Notes: a model not told the origin generated them from the sequence alone. Shown: positions 1-7,272, counted from the stretch's first letter. The stretch is DNA of 27,751 bases from CAYQFQ01 sp964416925 (GCA_964416925.1 CAYQFQ010000010.1:1-27751); one strand, 5' to 3'. Translations and numbers: made by a program.

Positions 1-347
1 ATTACTGATAAATCCAAGATGAGTGCTTCTATCACAGCCCATCCTAAATAGTGAATTCCAAAGAAAAGAAAACTCCACAATATGTTAAGAAGTAAGTTTA
101 CTATGAAAAAACCGAGTATCCAGTAAAACATATTTCCTATTGGTACCTTATTCCAATAAATAATTGCGGAAATTGCAGTCAGTATAAAGATAACTGTCCA
201 AACTATTCCGATAACATAGCCAGGTGGCGTCCAGGAAGGAAGGTTAATTGTTTTATACCAATCCATACCAACACTTGTAATTTTTCCCCCAACAAAAGCC
301 GTGAGAGCTATCAAGACTGGTATTAAGGCGTAAGATAGTATTTTCAT
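1..347 (-). CDS. TspO/MBR family membrane protein (3' end beyond window)
   Basis: This is the N-terminal 115 residues of a tryptophan-rich integral membrane protein; the stop lies outside the window. Starting at the ATG at 347 it reads MKILSYALIPVLIALTAF, then a segment with NLPSWTPPGYVIGIVWT, then LLLNILWSFLFF and LGWAVIEALI. The W-P-S-W-T-P-P-G block and the N-x-x-W-S-x-x-F-F block are hallmarks of the TspO/MBR (peripheral benzodiazepine receptor-like) family, usually about 150-160 residues with five helices. Three to four hydrophobic segments are visible here. Family members bind porphyrins or other hydrophobic ligands; the role in this organism cannot be told. A TATAAT box ends 8 nt before the ATG, so the mRNA is probably leaderless. 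Confidence 0.85.
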   Translation of the reverse strand, partial: MKILSYALIPVLIALTAFVGGKITSVGMDWYKTINLPSWTPPGYVIGIVWTVIFILTAISAIIYWNKVPIGNMFYWILGFFIVNLLLNILWSFLFFGIHYLGWAVIEALILDLSV

Positions 348-355
348 ATACACTT

Positions 356-361
356 ATTATA
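356..361 (-). promoter_or_regulatory. -10 box for the TspO-like gene
   Basis: TATAAT on the minus strand, 8 nt before the ATG at 347. With the usual 6-8 nt from box to start site, transcription would begin at or next to the start codon. Confidence 0.55.
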
Positions 362-399
362 CTACAACAATTTAACTTTGAAAGTATTTATATAAACCT

Positions 400-2064
400 T
401 TACATCCTTTTTACAAACAACCTCACCAATCTTATGTCTTCAAAAGAATATTTACTACCAAGCTTATTTTTTACAGGTGAAAGTAAATAATCTCTATTCT
501 CACTATACATATTTTTAAATGTTATGTAGATATCTTTAAATTTTGCAACAGAAATATCTTTCTTTAAATGTGAAATATTAAAGTCTGGTTCTTCCTCAAG
601 AATCTTTTCTATATGGTCTATTATGGTTCCTATTTTTACCCCTCTAACTTTTGCAATATCAGAAAGACCAACTTCGTCTTTAAGCATATTTCTAATAGAA
701 TCTTTAGCACTCATTTTTTTCTCTTTCTTTTTACCTGGCGTAAATCCTGTAGGCGCAATCTTTTCTAAAAACTTTTCTTGTCTTTCTTTTATCTCATCTG
801 TCTCAAGACAGACCAAGTCTTCCCTATCCATTTCTGATTTTTCTCTAAGTTTTTTATCAAATTCAAATACTCCACCATGTACTTCAAGTGCAATTTTATT
901 TAACCCGAGCAACTTAAGCCCGCTAAGTGAGCGCACACGAGAAAGAGCTACATATCCCATTCCTTTCTCAAAAGATTTTGACAGATCAACTTCCACAGCG
1001 TCCAAGCTCATTCCCTGACTTTTATGTACTGTAATTGCCCAAGCAAGACGTAGTGGAAATTGCTCTAATTTTGCTTTTACTTTACCCTCATCTTCTATTA
1101 CCCAAGAAGCCCTTTCTACATTTATAATCTTTCCAGAAACAGTTCTAATAGTAGGTCCATCAAATCCACAGGCAACCACCTTGCCCAGGGTTCCATTCAC
1201 AAAGCCAACTTCAAAATTGTTTTTTACAAACATAACTCTAGCTCCAACTTTTAATTTTAAATTATCTGGAGCCAAGCAACTCTTTTTAAGGATTTCCACA
1301 AGCGGGGATCTACCTTTAGTTATCATTCTATATTCCCTATATTCCCCATTTATTTTATCTAATTCAGAATCATTTATTGAATCAACATTTGCATTGTGAG
1401 TGTGAAGTTTGGTTGGTTCAATATCACATTTTGGTTCTTTGTTATATCTCTCTCTCAAATGACACATTGTGTCCTCGCAAACGGTATTGTTTCTAATATC
1501 ATTGAGCACACTCAAAAGAACATCATCTTTTTGTCTGTGTTGTTCTTCTAAATAACAAATTTTTAAATCTAGCTCGCCCCAGATATCAGAATCAAAAGAA
1601 AATAAAGTTTCAGTGTCTTCATTCCTAGAAATAGGCGGAAGTTGAAAAAAATCTCCACATAAAATTACTTGCATTCCACCAAAAGGTAAATCAATTTGTG
1701 TAAAATGTCGGACAATCTGATCTACAAGCCCTAAACGAAAATGATTGAGCATTGAAATTTCATCTATGATCAAAACTTTCGTGTTTTTAAATCTGTCTCG
1801 TAAATATTTCTTTTCGTATAACGCTTCAAGGTCGTAGTGATTTACAGAATCCCGAATACCGAGTCCAGACCATGAGTGGATTGTCGTTCCTCCAATATGA
1901 GTTGCGGCAATTCCAGTGGATGCAGTAATACCAACCTCCACTCCTTTGTTTCTAAGGAATTTTATATATTCATTTAACAAGTGGGTTTTACCAGAACCAG
2001 CCGCTCCAGTAATGTAGCAGTTATACCCCATCTTCAAAATATCCATCGCTTCCGCTTGAGTCAT
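400..2064 (-). CDS. PIF1/RecD-like superfamily 1 DNA helicase with C-terminal HTH
   Basis: A 554-residue 5'-3' DNA helicase of the PIF1/RecD2 group. Walker A GAAGSGKT is at about residues 20-27, followed by the PIF1-type motif ASTGIAATHIGGTTIHSW. Walker B is VLIIDEISML (near 98-107), motif III is VILCGDFFQLPPI, and the C-terminal motifs are WAITVHKSQGMSLD and GYVALSRVRSLSGL. After about residue 440 a lysine-rich linker leads to a helix-turn-helix-like region (LSDIAKVRGVKIGTIIDHI) of the HTH_40 type often found at the end of helicases. Such enzymes unwind stalled forks, R-loops or G-quadruplexes. It stands alone, downstream of and co-directional with trmD. The start fits a TATGAT/TAAAAT box 6-11 nt upstream. 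The family call is secure; the exact substrate is not. Confidence 0.93.
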   Translation of the reverse strand: MTQAEAMDILKMGYNCYITGAAGSGKTHLLNEYIKFLRNKGVEVGITASTGIAATHIGGTTIHSWSGLGIRDSVNHYDLEALYEKKYLRDRFKNTKVLIIDEISMLNHFRLGLVDQIVRHFTQIDLPFGGMQVILCGDFFQLPPISRNEDTETLFSFDSDIWGELDLKICYLEEQHRQKDDVLLSVLNDIRNNTVCEDTMCHLRERYNKEPKCDIEPTKLHTHNANVDSINDSELDKINGEYREYRMITKGRSPLVEILKKSCLAPDNLKLKVGARVMFVKNNFEVGFVNGTLGKVVACGFDGPTIRTVSGKIINVERASWVIEDEGKVKAKLEQFPLRLAWAITVHKSQGMSLDAVEVDLSKSFEKGMGYVALSRVRSLSGLKLLGLNKIALEVHGGVFEFDKKLREKSEMDREDLVCLETDEIKERQEKFLEKIAPTGFTPGKKKEKKMSAKDSIRNMLKDEVGLSDIAKVRGVKIGTIIDHIEKILEEEPDFNISHLKKDISVAKFKDIYITFKNMYSENRDYLLSPVKNKLGSKYSFEDIRLVRLFVKRM

Positions 2065-2075
2065 GGAAGCATTTT

Positions 2076-2081
2076 ATCATA
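2076..2081 (-). promoter_or_regulatory. Probable -10 box for the helicase gene
   Basis: TATGAT on the minus strand, 11 nt before the ATG at 2064, partly overlapping a second candidate, TAAAAT, 6 nt before it. Both place the transcript start close to the start codon. Confidence 0.4.
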
Positions 2082-2090
2082 AAAAGGAAT

Positions 2091-2142
2091 TTTACTTTAA
2101 CCCTTGTCTCCAGTCGTCGATTTTCTTATGATTTCCCTAAAA
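2091..2142 (-). pseudogene. Remnant second copy of the trmD 3' end
   Basis: Read on the minus strand this stretch encodes GNHKKIDDWRQGLK followed by TAA. It mirrors the last residues of the intact TrmD just upstream, GNHAEIDKWRTSVKK plus stop. The codon before the glycine is TAG where TrmD has Ser (TCA). The copies share layout and length but differ at many bases, so this is not a fresh tandem duplication. It could be the leftover 3' end of an older trmD allele displaced by recombination, or a decayed duplication. It lies between the helicase start and the trmD terminator hairpins. Confidence 0.6.
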
Positions 2143-2203
2143 ACATTTTTATCTGAATAAAAATGTTCGGGCGAACAATTTTTGAGAAAAAATTGTTTTA
2201 GCC
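2142..2203 (-). terminator. Twin hairpins downstream of trmD
   Basis: Two perfect stems lie side by side. One pairs AACATTTTTAT (2142-2152) with ATAAAAATGTT (2157-2167) around a 4-nt loop. The other pairs AACAATTTTT (2174-2183) with AAAAATTGTT (2188-2197), extended by GGC/GCC. Read on the minus strand after the trmD stop, the second stem to be transcribed ends in a T run, as expected for an intrinsic terminator of trmD. Confidence 0.6.
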
Positions 2204-2212
2204 TGACAATTA

Positions 2213-2887
2213 TTATTTTTTAACACTAGTTCTCCATTTGTCTATTTCTGCGTGATTGCCTGATAAAAGTACCTTTGGCACTCTATATTTCTTTCCTTTA
2301 AATTCTAAGACTTCAGGTCTGGTGTAAACTTCCCCACTCGAGATTCTTTCTTCTTCGCGCGAATTAAAGTTACCCAGCACACCTTCAATTTGTCTTGAAA
2401 TACAATCCATCATAATCATGGCTGGTAATTCTCCACCAGTAAGAACGAAAGGACCGACAGATATTTTTTCTGTCTTAAAAATTTTATTAACCCTTTCATC
2501 AATTCCTTCGTATCTTCCACAGATAAAAATAATATTTGAATATTTTTCAGTTATAGATTTTGCCAAGGGTGTATCAAACTGCTTGCCCGCAGGAGCAAAA
2601 AAAACGATTTTTGTTTTTCCTTTTTTTATCTTTGATAATGCTTTGTTTATCGCTTTTATCATCGGCACAGCTTGCATCACCATACCTGGACCTCCACCAA
2701 AAGGTTTATCATCTACTCTTTTATATGGTTTGTCCTTTTGAGCCTGCTCTTTGGTTATCTTTACAAAGTCTCGAGGATTATAAAAAGAAACTTTTATTTT
2801 TTTCTCTCTTATCGCACGCGCCAAAATAGACTCATTTAAGTATGAGCTAAAAGCTTCCGGAAATAATGTAATTATATGAAAATTCAT
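2213..2887 (-). CDS. trmD: tRNA (guanine-N1)-methyltransferase TrmD
   Basis: TrmD makes m1G37 next to the anticodon of tRNAs reading CNN codons, using S-adenosylmethionine, and so prevents +1 frameshifting. The 224-residue protein begins MNFHIITLFPEAF and carries the trefoil-knot SPOUT signatures GGGPGMVMQ (near residue 64), FICGRYEGIDERV and SVGPFVLTGGELPAM, with the C-terminal YRVPKVLLSGNHAEIDKWR helix typical of the family. Length is normal to slightly short. Gene order rpsP, KH, trmD matches the classic rpsP-(khpA)-rimM-trmD cluster, but rimM is absent. Terminator-like hairpins lie between each gene, and an extended -10 lies 10 nt before this ATG, so it is probably transcribed on its own as a leaderless message. 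Confidence 0.97.
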   Translation of the reverse strand: MNFHIITLFPEAFSSYLNESILARAIREKKIKVSFYNPRDFVKITKEQAQKDKPYKRVDDKPFGGGPGMVMQAVPMIKAINKALSKIKKGKTKIVFFAPAGKQFDTPLAKSITEKYSNIIFICGRYEGIDERVNKIFKTEKISVGPFVLTGGELPAMIMMDCISRQIEGVLGNFNSREEERISSGEVYTRPEVLEFKGKKYRVPKVLLSGNHAEIDKWRTSVKK

Positions 2888-2897
2888 TTACTTATAT

Positions 2898-2903
2898 ATT
2901 ATA
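2898..2903 (-). promoter_or_regulatory. Extended -10 promoter of trmD
   Basis: Minus strand reads TGTTATAAT, an extended -10 (TG, one base, TATAAT), ending 10 nt before the trmD ATG at 2887. The terminator of the preceding gene lies just upstream. Confidence 0.55.
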
Positions 2904-2920
2904 ACACAAAAGACAATAAA

Positions 2921-2956
2921 AATAAAGCAGTGCCCATTTCGGTACACTGCTTTATT
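2921..2956 (-). terminator. Intrinsic terminator after the KH gene
   Basis: A 12-bp stem pairs AATAAAGCAGTG (2921-2932) with CACTGCTTTATT (2945-2956). It is followed on the minus strand by a T-rich tract and sits 15 nt past the KH stop codon. Confidence 0.75.
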
Positions 2957-2971
2957 TTTTAATAGCTTAAT

Positions 2972-3310
2972 TTATAGCTTAAGGTCTGCCATAGCCTCAT
3001 CAACGGTTTTTGATGCCTTTGATTCTGTTCTGACTCCTACTACCTCAGGTCTTGTGCTTCCTTCTGGTTCGTTTATCTTAAGATTTACTCTTGAGTTGTT
3101 CTTCATTCCGACAACTCTCAAAAGTGTTCTGATGGCCTTTGCTGTGTTACCTGATCTTCCGATAACTTTACCCATATCAGCATTGTCTACTGTAAGTGTA
3201 AGTAATACGCCCATCTCATCAACGACTCTGTTGATAACAACTTTATCTGGAACGTCAACTAAACCCTTAACAACAAACTCTAGAAATTTTACGTCGTTTT
3301 CCTTTTCCAT
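2972..3310 (-). CDS. khpA: KH-domain RNA-binding protein (KhpA/YlqC type)
   Basis: A 112-residue single KH-domain protein. The GXXG loop that binds RNA is seen in GKVIGRSGNTAKAIRTLL (near residues 47-64). The N-terminal helix FLEFVVKGLVDVPDKVVI and the strand LLTLTVDNADMGKVIG match the KhpA (COG1837) family, small proteins that bind many RNAs and partner KhpB. Family members run about 75-80 residues; this one has a C-terminal extension of about 30 residues (STRPEVVGVRTESKASKTVDEAMADLKL). It sits between rpsP and trmD, the usual position for this family. Symbol assigned by family and context. Confidence 0.88.
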   Translation of the reverse strand: MEKENDVKFLEFVVKGLVDVPDKVVINRVVDEMGVLLTLTVDNADMGKVIGRSGNTAKAIRTLLRVVGMKNNSRVNLKINEPEGSTRPEVVGVRTESKASKTVDEAMADLKL

Positions 3311-3390
3311 ATTGTCTTTATAATTCTGATTGCTCGCAGTAATTCGACCGGGAATATTTAATACTGCCTAAAATAATTCTATCATATACA

Positions 3391-3421
3391 AAAAAACTCC
3401 GCAATCAATGCGGAGTTTTTT
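3391..3421 (-). terminator. Intrinsic terminator of rpsP
   Basis: AAAAAACTCCGC (3391-3402) pairs with GCGGAGTTTTTT (3410-3421) across a 7-nt loop. It lies 6 nt past the rpsP stop and has a T run on either strand. Confidence 0.85.
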
Positions 3422-3427
3422 TATAGT

Positions 3428-3811
3428 TTATGCTTTTGGTTCTTCTGGAACAACTTCGACTGGAGCTTCTGGTGCTTTTGCTTCTTCTTCTTTTGCAGGA
3501 GCTTTTTCTGGAGCGACCTCTTCTTTCTTTGCAACAGTCTTCTTAGGTAAAACGTTAATCTTCTTTCCTGAAATAATTTTCTGTTCAACAAGCATATTGT
3601 GTACAGTTCCAGAAAGCTGAGCTCCTTTTGAAATCCAATATCTTATTTTTTCTGCATCTAATTTATTGTTTCCCTTACCTTCTCTTGCATCGTAAGAACC
3701 CAAGACTTCATTAAATCTTCCGCTCTTTGGGCCATTTTTGGAATCAGTAAGCACAACACGAAAAGACGGCTCATGAATTCTTCCTACTCGTTGTAATCTT
3801 ATCATTAACAT
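3428..3811 (-). CDS. rpsP: 30S ribosomal protein S16
   Basis: S16 is an assembly protein of the small subunit body. The first 80 or so residues are the conserved domain: MLMIRLQRVGRIHEPSFRVV, DSKNGPKSGRFNEVLGSYD and KIRYWISKGAQLSGTVHNML. After residue 85 comes a low-complexity tail rich in Lys, Glu, Ala and Pro (KKEEVAPEKAPAKEEEAKAP), an extension common in S16 of several phyla. The start at MLM rather than the internal ATG is favoured because a good promoter (TTGACT, 17 nt, TAGAAT) ends 11 nt before it, giving an almost leaderless mRNA. It heads the rpsP, KH, trmD series. Confidence 0.97.
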   Translation of the reverse strand: MLMIRLQRVGRIHEPSFRVVLTDSKNGPKSGRFNEVLGSYDAREGKGNNKLDAEKIRYWISKGAQLSGTVHNMLVEQKIISGKKINVLPKKTVAKKEEVAPEKAPAKEEEAKAPEAPVEVVPEEPKA

Positions 3812-3822
3812 ATGTGCTAAGC

Positions 3823-3851
3823 ATTCTAGACGAAAAAAGGCTTTTAGTCAA
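3823..3851 (-). promoter_or_regulatory. rpsP promoter
   Basis: Minus strand: TTGACT (3846-3851), a 17-nt spacer, and TAGAAT (3823-3828), 11 nt before the rpsP ATG. Both boxes and the spacer length are near the sigma-70 consensus. Confidence 0.75.
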
Positions 3852-3922
3852 CTAAATAATATTTTCTTTGCGAAGATGTATTTTTAAAACACACAAAACT
3901 AGCCAAATCAAGCTTTTTCTGA

Positions 3923-3928
3923 TATAAT
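3923..3928 (+). promoter_or_regulatory. Extended -10 promoter of rnr
   Basis: TGATATAAT, an extended -10 box, ends 9 nt before the rnr ATG at 3938. No convincing -35 is seen, which fits an extended -10. It is divergent from the rpsP promoter. Confidence 0.65.
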
Positions 3929-3937
3929 TCGCAAACA

Positions 3938-5902
3938 ATGAATAAAAATTACAGAAAGGAACAAAAAAGAGAAAAAGTTCCAAATAGAGGTAACCTAACA
4001 GGAATCATAAAGAACATAAAAGGCGGAATGGGGTCTTTCGTATCAGATGACGGAAAAATCAATGCAGAAATACCATCCAAGTCTCTTTACTATGCAATGA
4101 TTGGAGACAAGGTAGAGATAAGGATGTCAAAAAATAAAGCCAAAGGTAAATTTTACGAAGTAGAAAAAATTCTTACTCACTCAAAAAAATTCTTTGTCGG
4201 ATATGTGGAAAAATCTGGAGATGGATTAGTTGTTATTCCAGACGACAGGAGGACTAAGATCACCGTCACGGTTAGCAAAGAAGATGAAAAAAAAGTTCGT
4301 CCTTTAGATAAAGTTCAAATAAAAATAAAAGATTGGAAAGAACTTCCTAATTTTTCGACCGGAGAAATATTAAGGGTTATTGGTAAAAAGGGAGAAAATA
4401 ATGCAGAAATGGAATCTATTGTCCTGGACAAGGGATTTGAAGTTGAATTCCCCGACGCTGTAGAGCAAGAAGCAAAAAACATTTCTGAAAAAAATAAAGT
4501 AATATCAAAAGAAGAAATCGCAAAAAGAAGAGACTTTCGAGACACTCTCACTTTCACAATTGATCCAAAAGATGCAAAAGATTTTGACGATGCAATTTCG
4601 TTTAAAAAACTTCCTAACAACAACTATGAGATAGGCGTCCACATTGCTGACGTATCTCATTATGTCCGCGAGAGAACACCACTAGACGTTGAGGCACTTG
4701 AAAGAGGATGCTCAGTATATCTACCAGATAGAACTATTCCAATGCTACCTTTTGACCTTTCAGATAATCTTTGTAGTTTGATTGAAGGTCAAGAAAAATT
4801 AACCTTCTCAGCAGTTTTTGAAATTACCGAGAAAGGTAAGGTTGTCTCAAGATGGTTTGGTAAGACAGTAATAAAATCAGACAAGAGGTTCACGTATGAA
4901 TTAGCCCAAGAAACTTTGAATAAAAAACAAGGTGTGTATTTTCCTGAGCTAGATACATTAAACAAAATAGCTAAGATCTTACAAAAAGAAAAATTTCAAA
5001 AAGGTGCAATAGACTTCGAGCAGGATGAAGTAGCTTTTGAATTGAACGATGTGGGAAAAGTAATGAGGATCTATAAAAAACAAAGACTGGACACTCACAA
5101 ACTTGTCGAGGAATATATGCTTCTCGCAAATAGAGAAGTTGCAGAATTTATCTTTAAAGAAGAGAAAAAGATTAACAAGGCGATTCCCCTTCCTTATAGA
5201 ATTCATGACACACCAAATAAAGATAAAATTGCTGAATTAGCACTCTTTGTAAAAGCTTTAGGTTATGAACTTAAACTAGATAAAAACGGTAACGCAACAG
5301 GAAAAAGTCTTCAATCACTTTTTGCACAGATAGAGGGTAAATCTGAAGAATCACTTATAAAGACAGCTTCCATTAGATCAATGGCAAAAGCTATATACTC
5401 GACAAAAAATATTGGTCACTTTGGACTGGCTTTTGAATATTATGCTCACTTTACCTCACCAATCAGAAGATATCCTGATCTTCTAACTCAAAGAACACTA
5501 TATAAAATACTTTCCCATGAAAACATGACTGAAAGAGATTTTGCCTTTTATGAAAACGCATCAATCAAGAGCACCGAAAATGAAATCCGTGCTGCAGAAG
5601 CAGAGCGAGAGTCTAAAAAACTTAAACAAATAGAGTTCATGCAGGATAAGATTGGCCAAGAATTTGAAGGGTCTATTACTGGAGTTACAGATTGGGGAAT
5701 CTATGTAGAAGATTCAAACACAAGAGCGGAAGGATTAGTTAGATTGTCTTCTCTTAAAAATGATTATTACGAAGTTGATACCAAGACATATTCACTTATA
5801 GGAAGGAAAACTAAGCAAAAATATTCTCTCGGAGAAAAAGTGAAGATCAAGATTGTTGGACTAGATTTAGACAGAAGGACGATGGATTTCGAAATAATTT
5901 GA
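3938..5902 (+). CDS. rnr: Ribonuclease R (VacB/RNB family 3'-5' exoribonuclease)
   Basis: A processive 3'-5' exonuclease that degrades structured RNA. The 654 residues contain an N-terminal OB/cold-shock region (GIIKNIKGGMGSFVSDDG, from about residue 22), a second OB region, then the RNB catalytic domain from about residue 198. The metal-binding aspartates are in TIDPKDAKDFDDAIS, followed by GVHIADVSHYV, and the RNA-channel motif is FTSPIRRYPDLLTQR. An S1 domain ends the protein (GQEFEGSITGVTDWGIYVE, about 572 onward). It is shorter than E. coli RNase R (813 residues), lacking the N-terminal helix-turn-helix and the long basic tail. RNase II is the alternative, but the domain pattern favours R. 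It is a single-gene unit with its own promoter and terminator. Confidence 0.95.
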   Translation: MNKNYRKEQKREKVPNRGNLTGIIKNIKGGMGSFVSDDGKINAEIPSKSLYYAMIGDKVEIRMSKNKAKGKFYEVEKILTHSKKFFVGYVEKSGDGLVVIPDDRRTKITVTVSKEDEKKVRPLDKVQIKIKDWKELPNFSTGEILRVIGKKGENNAEMESIVLDKGFEVEFPDAVEQEAKNISEKNKVISKEEIAKRRDFRDTLTFTIDPKDAKDFDDAISFKKLPNNNYEIGVHIADVSHYVRERTPLDVEALERGCSVYLPDRTIPMLPFDLSDNLCSLIEGQEKLTFSAVFEITEKGKVVSRWFGKTVIKSDKRFTYELAQETLNKKQGVYFPELDTLNKIAKILQKEKFQKGAIDFEQDEVAFELNDVGKVMRIYKKQRLDTHKLVEEYMLLANREVAEFIFKEEKKINKAIPLPYRIHDTPNKDKIAELALFVKALGYELKLDKNGNATGKSLQSLFAQIEGKSEESLIKTASIRSMAKAIYSTKNIGHFGLAFEYYAHFTSPIRRYPDLLTQRTLYKILSHENMTERDFAFYENASIKSTENEIRAAEAERESKKLKQIEFMQDKIGQEFEGSITGVTDWGIYVEDSNTRAEGLVRLSSLKNDYYEVDTKTYSLIGRKTKQKYSLGEKVKIKIVGLDLDRRTMDFEII

Positions 5903-5916
5903 GTTTAGATTTTAAA

Positions 5917-5954
5917 AAAATCCCCCGGGGCTCATGTGAGCCCTGGGGGATTTT
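5917..5954. terminator. Strong bidirectional terminator between rnr and the membrane-protein gene
   Basis: An 18-bp stem (5917-5934 with 5937-5954) with only a G-T wobble joins a CCCCC/GGGGG core to AAAA/TTTT ends. It lies between converging genes and can serve both. Confidence 0.85.
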
Positions 5955-6003
5955 GCATTCAATGTTCGATGCGACATTATACCCAATTATTCATCGATTT
6001 TCT

Positions 6004-6639
6004 TTATTGACTTCTTTCCTGGTAAATAGCATCCTCTGCATATTCTGAATCAGGCCTTGTAAAGATCCTGAACACCTCCCTTGCCTCCGGCAGGTCCAAA
6101 GCTGTGGACACTAAGACGAGAACCAAAGAAATGGCGTACAAGATGAACAACATGGGATGCCATTTAAGAAAATCTATCATCACTAACGGATCTCTCATCA
6201 GCAACCAATTTATTATGAGTGCAACCGTAGTCCGGGGTAGTACAAAAAGGAACACGAGAGGGAGTACTAACCCTACAAGAATGAAGAATACATTCTCAAA
6301 CAACAACATTGCTATCAGTACAACACATATATATATTATTGTTAATTCCAAAAAAGGTAAAGGCAACCTAATTCCTGCCCTCTTTCTCTTGATAAAATCA
6401 GAGATAAGATATTGTCCCTTTATATTATCCATGGTCAGACCAACTATGGTAAGTGCGAGGATAATAATTTTTACTACGAGCAAACAATAAAAATCAATAC
6501 GTCCTGGTACCAACCACGAGAAAGCACATAGCGAATAGCCCAAGAAAAGGGCATATGTCGCCCTGGGTGATCCTAACAAAAGGAACCCCACAAAAAAGAT
6601 AACCGACATAGAAACAATCGCAGTCATTTCAGTATTCAT
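6004..6639 (-). CDS. Unknown polytopic membrane protein
   Basis: No family was recognised. From the chosen start the protein is 211 residues, with about six hydrophobic segments: TAIVSMSVIFFVGFLLLG, YALFLGYSLCAFSWLV, FYCLLVVKIIILALTIVGL, ELTIIYICVVLIAMLLF, VFFILVGLVLPLVFLFVL and MLFILYAISLVLVLVSTAL. Basic loops (FIKRKRAGIR) suggest cytoplasmic sides; the tail is acidic (PDSEYAEDAIYQERSQ). The start at 6639 is preferred over the in-frame ATG at 6645 because AAGGAG abuts the first ATG but sits 6 nt before the second. A strong Shine-Dalgarno is rare in this window, where most genes look leaderless; the gene at 16120 shares this trait. It has no obvious partner gene. Confidence 0.75.
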   Translation of the reverse strand: MNTEMTAIVSMSVIFFVGFLLLGSPRATYALFLGYSLCAFSWLVPGRIDFYCLLVVKIIILALTIVGLTMDNIKGQYLISDFIKRKRAGIRLPLPFLELTIIYICVVLIAMLLFENVFFILVGLVLPLVFLFVLPRTTVALIINWLLMRDPLVMIDFLKWHPMLFILYAISLVLVLVSTALDLPEAREVFRIFTRPDSEYAEDAIYQERSQ

Positions 6640-6645
6640 CGACAT

Positions 6646-6651
6646 CTCCTT
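6646..6651 (-). promoter_or_regulatory. Shine-Dalgarno that decides the start of the membrane-protein gene
   Basis: AAGGAG on the minus strand, 0 nt before the ATG at 6645 but 6 nt before the ATG at 6639, so the latter is the likely start. Confidence 0.65.
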
Positions 6652-6749
6652 ATACCTACGGGTTTAAGTCAAAATACAATCTTTCACAATATTGCCACAC
6701 AGATAAAAATTAATCAAATATAACAAATACTCAAAAGGAATATCAATAC

Positions 6750-6777
6750 TTTCATCTACGCCATGGCGTAGATGAAA
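6750..6777. repeat. 28-bp perfect palindrome upstream of the Cas2-like gene (copy 1)
   Basis: TTTC, then the 20-bp core ATCTACGCCATGGCGTAGAT (6754-6773), then GAAA form a perfect palindrome. The same core recurs at 7206-7225 with different but again self-complementary flanks. It overlaps the position expected for the -35 of the downstream promoter. Confidence 0.95.
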
Positions 6778-6786
6778 CATTTCGGA

Positions 6787-6792
6787 TATAAT
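6787..6792 (+). promoter_or_regulatory. -10 box of the Cas2-like gene
   Basis: TATAAT ends 10 nt before the ATG at 6803. A -35 at the usual 17-nt spacing would fall inside the palindrome (around 6764-6769, TGGCGT, a poor match). Confidence 0.5.
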
Positions 6793-6802
6793 ATATATTA
6801 TT

Positions 6803-7189
6803 ATGTCATTAGACAATAGAAACTCGCTTAACTATAAGGGCGTAAGAGTAAATGCGTTTGGCGTGCCGATTTTTTTTAAGCAGAAGACGAAAGAAAGAAA
6901 GATTCCTAGTAAAAACATCCCTCGCTACAACTCATTTTATAGTTCCTTTAAAAAAGATTCTCAAAAGGATCAACTTGTAATATATGATATACCACAGGAT
7001 AAAAAACGGGAACGTGACTGGTTTCGAAGACAGCTAATAAGATTTGACTATACTATGGTACAAAAAAGCATATGGATTGGACCGTCACCCCTTCCCCTTA
7101 ATTTTCTTGAGTACGTAAGATCGATTGGTTTAAAAAACAAATTTAAGATTTTTAAATTAGCAAAATCACGCAAACAAATAATCACTTAA
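6803..7189 (+). CDS. Cas2-like / PaaX C-terminal-domain protein
   Basis: The 128-residue protein ends in a Cas2/PaaX-C ferredoxin-like domain from about residue 57. QLVIYDIPQDKKRERDWFRR is the first strand and helix; Asp62 matches the conserved N-terminal aspartate of Cas2. FDYTMVQKSIWIGP is the Q-x-S-x-W strand shared by Cas2 and PaaX, and NKFKIFKLAKS is the last strand. The N-terminal 55 residues are basic and hold no clear winged helix, so it looks like a PaaX-type protein stripped of its DNA-binding head, or a lone Cas2-like nuclease. No cas1, other cas gene or CRISPR array lies nearby. Two 28-bp palindromes bracket it. Function is unknown; autoregulator, nuclease and mobile-element protein are all possible. 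Confidence 0.7.
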   Translation: MSLDNRNSLNYKGVRVNAFGVPIFFKQKTKERKIPSKNIPRYNSFYSSFKKDSQKDQLVIYDIPQDKKRERDWFRRQLIRFDYTMVQKSIWIGPSPLPLNFLEYVRSIGLKNKFKIFKLAKSRKQIIT

Positions 7190-7201
7190 TATAATGTTTG
7201 C

Positions 7202-7229
7202 TTATATCTACGCCATGGCGTAGATATAA
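7202..7229. repeat. 28-bp perfect palindrome downstream of the Cas2-like gene (copy 2)
   Basis: TTAT, the same 20-bp core as copy 1 (7206-7225), then ATAA. It starts 13 nt past the Cas2-like stop and 43 nt from the smc stop on the other strand. It lacks a following T run on either strand, so it is not a standard terminator. Confidence 0.95.
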
Positions 7230-7272
7230 AAGAACCAAAAAATTACATTGAGATATTCTCGATATTTTTCCC

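Noticed and set aside
6803..7189. A CRISPR system, because of the Cas2-like protein
   Set aside because: No direct-repeat array, cas1 or effector gene is found anywhere in the window; the domain is also shared with PaaX-type regulators.
7202..7229. Palindrome copy 2 as an ordinary terminator
   Set aside because: The stem is long and perfect but no T run follows on either strand, and the same core occurs upstream of the gene.
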